From Paragyromitra xinjiangensis (lineage: Eukaryota > Ascomycota > Pezizomycetes > Pezizales > Discinaceae), in NCBI GenBank assembly GCA_038503065.1, contig JBCAMK010000006.1, forward strand, positions 310,001 to 374,000: 64,000 nucleotides of DNA. The letters are read 5' to 3'. Below, piece by piece: positions 60,663 through 64,000 of this stretch (within the stretch, counting starts at the first letter, position 1; the number at the start of each line of letters is the position of its first letter). The translations under genes were made by a program, and so were the position numbers. The notes below the pieces were generated by a model. The model was not told where the DNA came from and ran no database searches. It worked only from the letters and a program-made list of their open reading frames with translations.

Positions 60663-61992
60663 ATGTCCGCATTCAAACGATTCTTTCGGAAGAAAGCATC
60701 CACAAGCAATGAGGTATGGCTTTCCTACCTATCGATTCACCGAATGATATTGACCTAGCTCCAGCGGACCACAAGATCGGAAACCTTTGCAGTGGATCGT
60801 CAAGCGTTTGGCCTTAAAGAATTATCACCTGGGGTTAACCCAGTCTTGGAGTGCGTACCTTAGTAACGAATGACTTATTTATCTGTTATCACATCTCGGA
60901 GACTAAGACATATCACCGCTAGTATCGTTGCAGTTCACGGACTCAACGGTCATCGCGAAAACAGCTGGACAGCCGAAAATCGTGTGAACTGGCTCCAACA
61001 CCTATTACCACAAAAGGTTCCCCACGCTCGTATCTTCAGCTATGGCTATGATGCCAGGACCCATGGCTTTGTATCTCAACAGCATCTTCAAGACCATGGC
61101 GTCGCATTGGTTGCTGAGCTAAGCTTGCACAGAAGGGACACGCAGGTGGGCCCACCGGAAGAACATTCCCGCAAGAATAACCAAGTTAAGTAGCTAACAC
61201 GAAAACGGCAGACTGAGAGACGTCCTATAATCTTCGTTGCGCATAGCTTGGGTGGGATCATTTGTAAGAGTGTATTTACTCCCCACCTTCCGTAATTGGT
61301 ACTAGCTGACATCTCAGGCGTTAATCCACGCGAATGCTACTAGCGAACAGCACCTCAAAGACCACAAGCGGATACACCTTTCAACCTACGGAATACTCTT
61401 TTTCGGAACCCCCCACCAAGGCGGCCACGGTGTCTCACTCGGGAAATTTCTCGTCAATGTCGCATCGGTCTTCGTCACCACCAACAAAAGCCTATTAAAA
61501 AACCTCGAAATGCATTCCGAGATGCTCCTGCTACAGACATCCCAGTATAATGCTATCAGCAGTCAGTTTAACACAAAGTTCTTCTATGAGACGAATGAAA
61601 CCGTTACACCATTAGGCTCAAAATTAGTTAGTCTTATTCTCCCCTTCCCTTCTTTCTGCTTGCTAAATCTAGTGCAGATCGTTCCGAAATACTCTGCCGT
61701 CATACCCGGCGCCGCAAACGCAGAAGAGATCCCTATTAATGGAAACCACGCGAATATGGTCAAATTTTACTCGCTAGAAGATGAAGGCTTCAAAAGAGCG
61801 TCCACAACCCTATCTCTCATGTCACACGATGCATTGCCACAAGTAGAAGCCAATTGGGAACGGTACTACATGCAGAATGGTTTGGAGCCGGTTAGAACCG
61901 TTTCTAGCATCGAAGGTCTGGAGACTCCCGCGGTTAGGTTTCCTAGCGTTCCTACGACAGAGCCGGGAAATAGGTATGGGATACATGTTTAA
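60663..61992 (+). CDS. free-standing alpha/beta-hydrolase, paralogous to the NLR effector domain
   Basis: Six exons: 60663-60713, 60759-60850, 60923-61145, 61212-61271, 61318-61626, 61678-61992, joining in phase to 349 aa. It starts with a short basic leader (MSAFKRFFRKKASTSNE), then FGLKELSPGVNPVLD, the strand-loop VAVHGLNGHRENSW, nucleophile elbow AHSLGG, FFGTPHQGG and the histidine region NHANMVKF. This is the SesB/SERAC1-like lipase fold used as effector by many fungal NLRs. The intron junctions inside the hydrolase (after NPVL, before TERRPIIF, after ICKS, before IVPK) match those of the NLR at 53647-58616. There is no NB-ARC or TPR part; after the hydrolase comes a tail of about 50 residues ending PGNRYGIHV. 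It could be an executioner, a helper or a truncated NLR; the clean end and intact motifs favour a real gene. Confidence 0.85.
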
Positions 61993-62507
61993 AGGGATAT
62001 TGCGCATTGGAGCTATAGGGGGTTTTGTCAACTTTTGAGTGTGGGCGCTGGGTTGGGTCAGGGAAGGTGTTTTTGGAACATTTATTTCGGCATGTATTTC
62101 AATCTAATGTGATCAAATTCTTCGGCTTTTTTTCGTTTTCCGAGAGTCCTAGAATACACCTTAGCATCGTTGAATTGTGGATTTGTAACACTAGGAAATC
62201 TCCCGTATTAATCTAACTTCGGGAAGTTTACAAGAGCCGTTTCTGCACATATACATCAATAGCGGACAGAAGAACGGAGCGATCACTGAGCTTCACTTGA
62301 AGGGGCATCGAAAAGACACAGTGCGGTGTGTTAATCCAGTAGCTTGGATAATCTGCCTAACCAAAGTTGTGACACCAATAGGTGGTAATGAATAAACTTT
62401 TCCCGATATAATTCTGCACTAGCACCCTCCTCCTCTTCATCTCAGCCTTCTTAGATATCTTACACCTGCTGTCGGCTGATCCATGAAATATTTCCAAAAT
62501 TAGTAAC

Positions 62508-62517
62508 CCCTAACCCT
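62508..62517. repeat. interstitial telomere-like word (CCCTAA type)
   Basis: CCCTAACCCT in unique sequence. Confidence 0.75.
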
Positions 62518-62681
62518 ATGTCGCTTATGTGGGAAGGAATCCCGAGGGGAGTACAATTAACCAACGTCATACCGGAACCAGAAGCTTTAGTGCCTGGTGG
62601 AATCTTGTATTTGGGGCGGATAGGTGATGAGTAGACGTCAAAGCGAAATCGTGAGCGGTAGCCGGAGGGGCTTGATCACAG

Positions 62682-62723
62682 TTAAGATGCGGCTCTGCGG
62701 GGAGCAAGCGTTAAGCGAGAAGA
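62682..62723 (+). repeat. dispersed repeat word, copy 2
   Basis: GTTAAGATGCGGCTCTGC and, after a spacer, GTTAAGCGAGAAG, as at 52771-52810. Confidence 0.5.
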
Positions 62724-63832
62724 AAAGCATTCTTGCCTGAACAGGGGTTTGGACGACAGTGGCCATCATTGTCGAAGTTGATACGAACTCTTGAATGAGT
62801 AGCTATAGAGCGTAGCAATCACTTGAGAACAAAAACACCTTCCTCCAACAATATGGTGGAGATGCTGGTGATTGTCGAAGTGGGTCACGACAAAGTTTGA
62901 CTGATGGTAGTTGCACAGACACTATCCCTTCACGCGCGATCGCTAAGGCTCCAAACTGCTCAGGTGTCGATGGATGATCTGGAACATGAAACTAGAGATC
63001 AGTCGATCTTGAGCAACTGGCAATTAATGGAACCCATTAGAAGAAATGAGAACGGGATCCACGGTATTCTTTAAACAACGGGCCAATCTTCGGTCGATAC
63101 CGTTTTATAGCCTAACGCCTACCTCACACCCGTAGGGGTGTTGGGGCAGAGAATTGGCGCCCCCAATGGATGTATTGAAGTTTTCCGGGTTGCTTCTAGG
63201 GAGCATCCGAGCCAAAATCATGGAACCTCACTCGCTTGTGACCGGTTTTTGATTGTTGGAAGGGCTTCCTAATCTGGCATCCGTAGTAGGCTCTGGTGGG
63301 GAGGACATTGGAAGTCCCAGGGGTTCGCGAGTTCTCATCTGATAGTATGCGTGCTTTGTGTATAAATTCGGGCCCGGGCTAAAGCCGGGAGTCGATAAAT
63401 CAAGTACCGATATCTACTTTACCATTTAACACCTGCCGTTTCTTCGGGTTCAAATCTAGACTTGAAAAATGGTTAAGTTAGGTAATCAGTACCTGCTCTC
63501 AGCTTGTACCGATGTAATTACATCTTTGAAATAATACAATACGTGTAAAATACACATCTTGATCAGGTGAAGTTCTGGGTATGTGAACTATATATAGATG
63601 TTTCAACCAGCAATCGTCGAAACCCTAAACCTATCTCCCACCTCACCCTTTAACCTTTGGTCATGAGACACCACAAGTCTTTGGGTTTACCTAGGGTTTT
63701 GGAGGAATACATGAAAAATTAGGGAAATTCAGATTTCAGGCAAGGGACTCTCCGCAGCTACGACATTGGTCATCTCTTCTGCTCCAGAGCCTGAGATATA
63801 GTACGCCTACCTGCGTCTACCTGCGTCTGTAC

Positions 63833-63950
63833 GCCCAGTACGCCCATACTATCGCTCTACTGCTCGCCCTAGTACATCCCTATGCCCAGTACGCCCGTAC
63901 GATCGCTCCGCTGCTCACTCCAGCACGTCCATTCGCCCATACGCCCATAT
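63833..63950. repeat. 51-bp tandem repeat, about 2.3 copies
   Basis: Units begin GCCCAGTACGCCC at 63833 and 63884, with a partial third starting GCCCATACGCCC at 63935, exactly 51 bp apart. Units differ by several substitutions. Confidence 0.8.
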
Positions 63951-63981
63951 ACTACCTCCACGCGCAATCCAGCGAAGTCGA

Positions 63982-63993
63982 AACCCTAACCCT
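63982..63993. repeat. interstitial telomere-like word (CCCTAA type)
   Basis: AACCCTAACCCT close to the window end; it is not a terminal tract. Confidence 0.85.
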
Positions 63994-64000
63994 CGCTTAC

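Larger units (their letters stand above)
61993..64000. other. gene-poor region with repeats
   Basis: No supported gene. It contains the second copy of a dispersed word, two full telomere-like words with a weaker one (AAACCCTAAAC near 63620), and a 51-bp tandem repeat. Confidence 0.55.

Noticed and set aside
61230..61330. Apparent frameshift between the two central exons of the solo hydrolase
   Set aside because: On re-reading, a GTATTT donor at 61272 gives phase 0 and joins cleanly to the exon at 61318, as in the NLR paralogue.
1..64000. CRISPR array or prokaryotic operons
   Set aside because: No regular spacer-repeat array, and the gene structure is clearly eukaryotic with introns.
63833..64000. 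Chromosome end (telomere)
   Set aside because: The final word has only two units and unique sequence follows it, so this is interstitial.

Overview
The window looks like a gene-poor, repeat-bearing stretch of a filamentous ascomycete (Pezizomycotina) chromosome. The evidence is short spliceosomal introns (about 43-80 nt in most cases, GTATGT/GTAAGT-type donors, CTAAC-like branch sites), TTAGGG-type telomeric words, a secreted CBM1-CE15 lignocellulose esterase, and STAND/NLR genes with fungal domain combinations. I cannot name the species.

Layout. 1-9.7 kb is almost empty, with one decayed coding relic (5.7-6.4 kb). 9.7-11.2 kb carries a complete 4-O-methyl-glucuronoyl methylesterase on the minus strand. 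11.2-26.4 kb is mainly non-coding: two copies of one Tc1/mariner-type MITE, one Mutator-like MITE with a 10-bp target duplication, hairpins, telomere-like words and one small two-exon gene. 26.5-32.0 kb is a NACHT-ankyrin NLR (12 exons, about 1444 aa) with a long array of nearly identical 102-bp ankyrin repeats. 36.5-39.7 kb (minus) is a large ankyrin-repeat protein whose reading frame continues, past one in-frame stop, into a spliced tail with hydrophobic segments. 40-47 kb is a gene desert with SINE/tRNA-like units. 47.2-49.8 kb holds a doubtful coiled-coil gene and a multi-pass membrane protein. 51.5-52.5 kb is an approximately 1-kb hAT-like element. 53.6-58.6 kb (minus) is a second NLR, an alpha/beta-hydrolase-NB-ARC-TPR protein of about 1448 aa. 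Facing it head to head at 60.7-62.0 kb (plus) is a free-standing paralogue of its hydrolase domain. The last 2 kb have repeats only.

How the genes may work together. Two NLRs of different architecture, a free-standing hydrolase like one NLR's effector domain, and a large ankyrin protein lie within 36 kb and make an immunity or allorecognition-like island. The strongest candidate system is the divergent NLR/hydrolase pair: both genes share the hydrolase fold and exactly matching intron positions, and differ in their N-termini and nucleophile elbow. A function in non-self recognition or regulated cell death is inferred from known fungal NLR biology and is not shown by the sequence.

A second theme is at least 15 short interstitial CCCTAA/TTAGGG words spread through the window, far above chance. 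Exon models were built by hand from splice signals and reading phase. All complete models close in frame, but no database search was possible.
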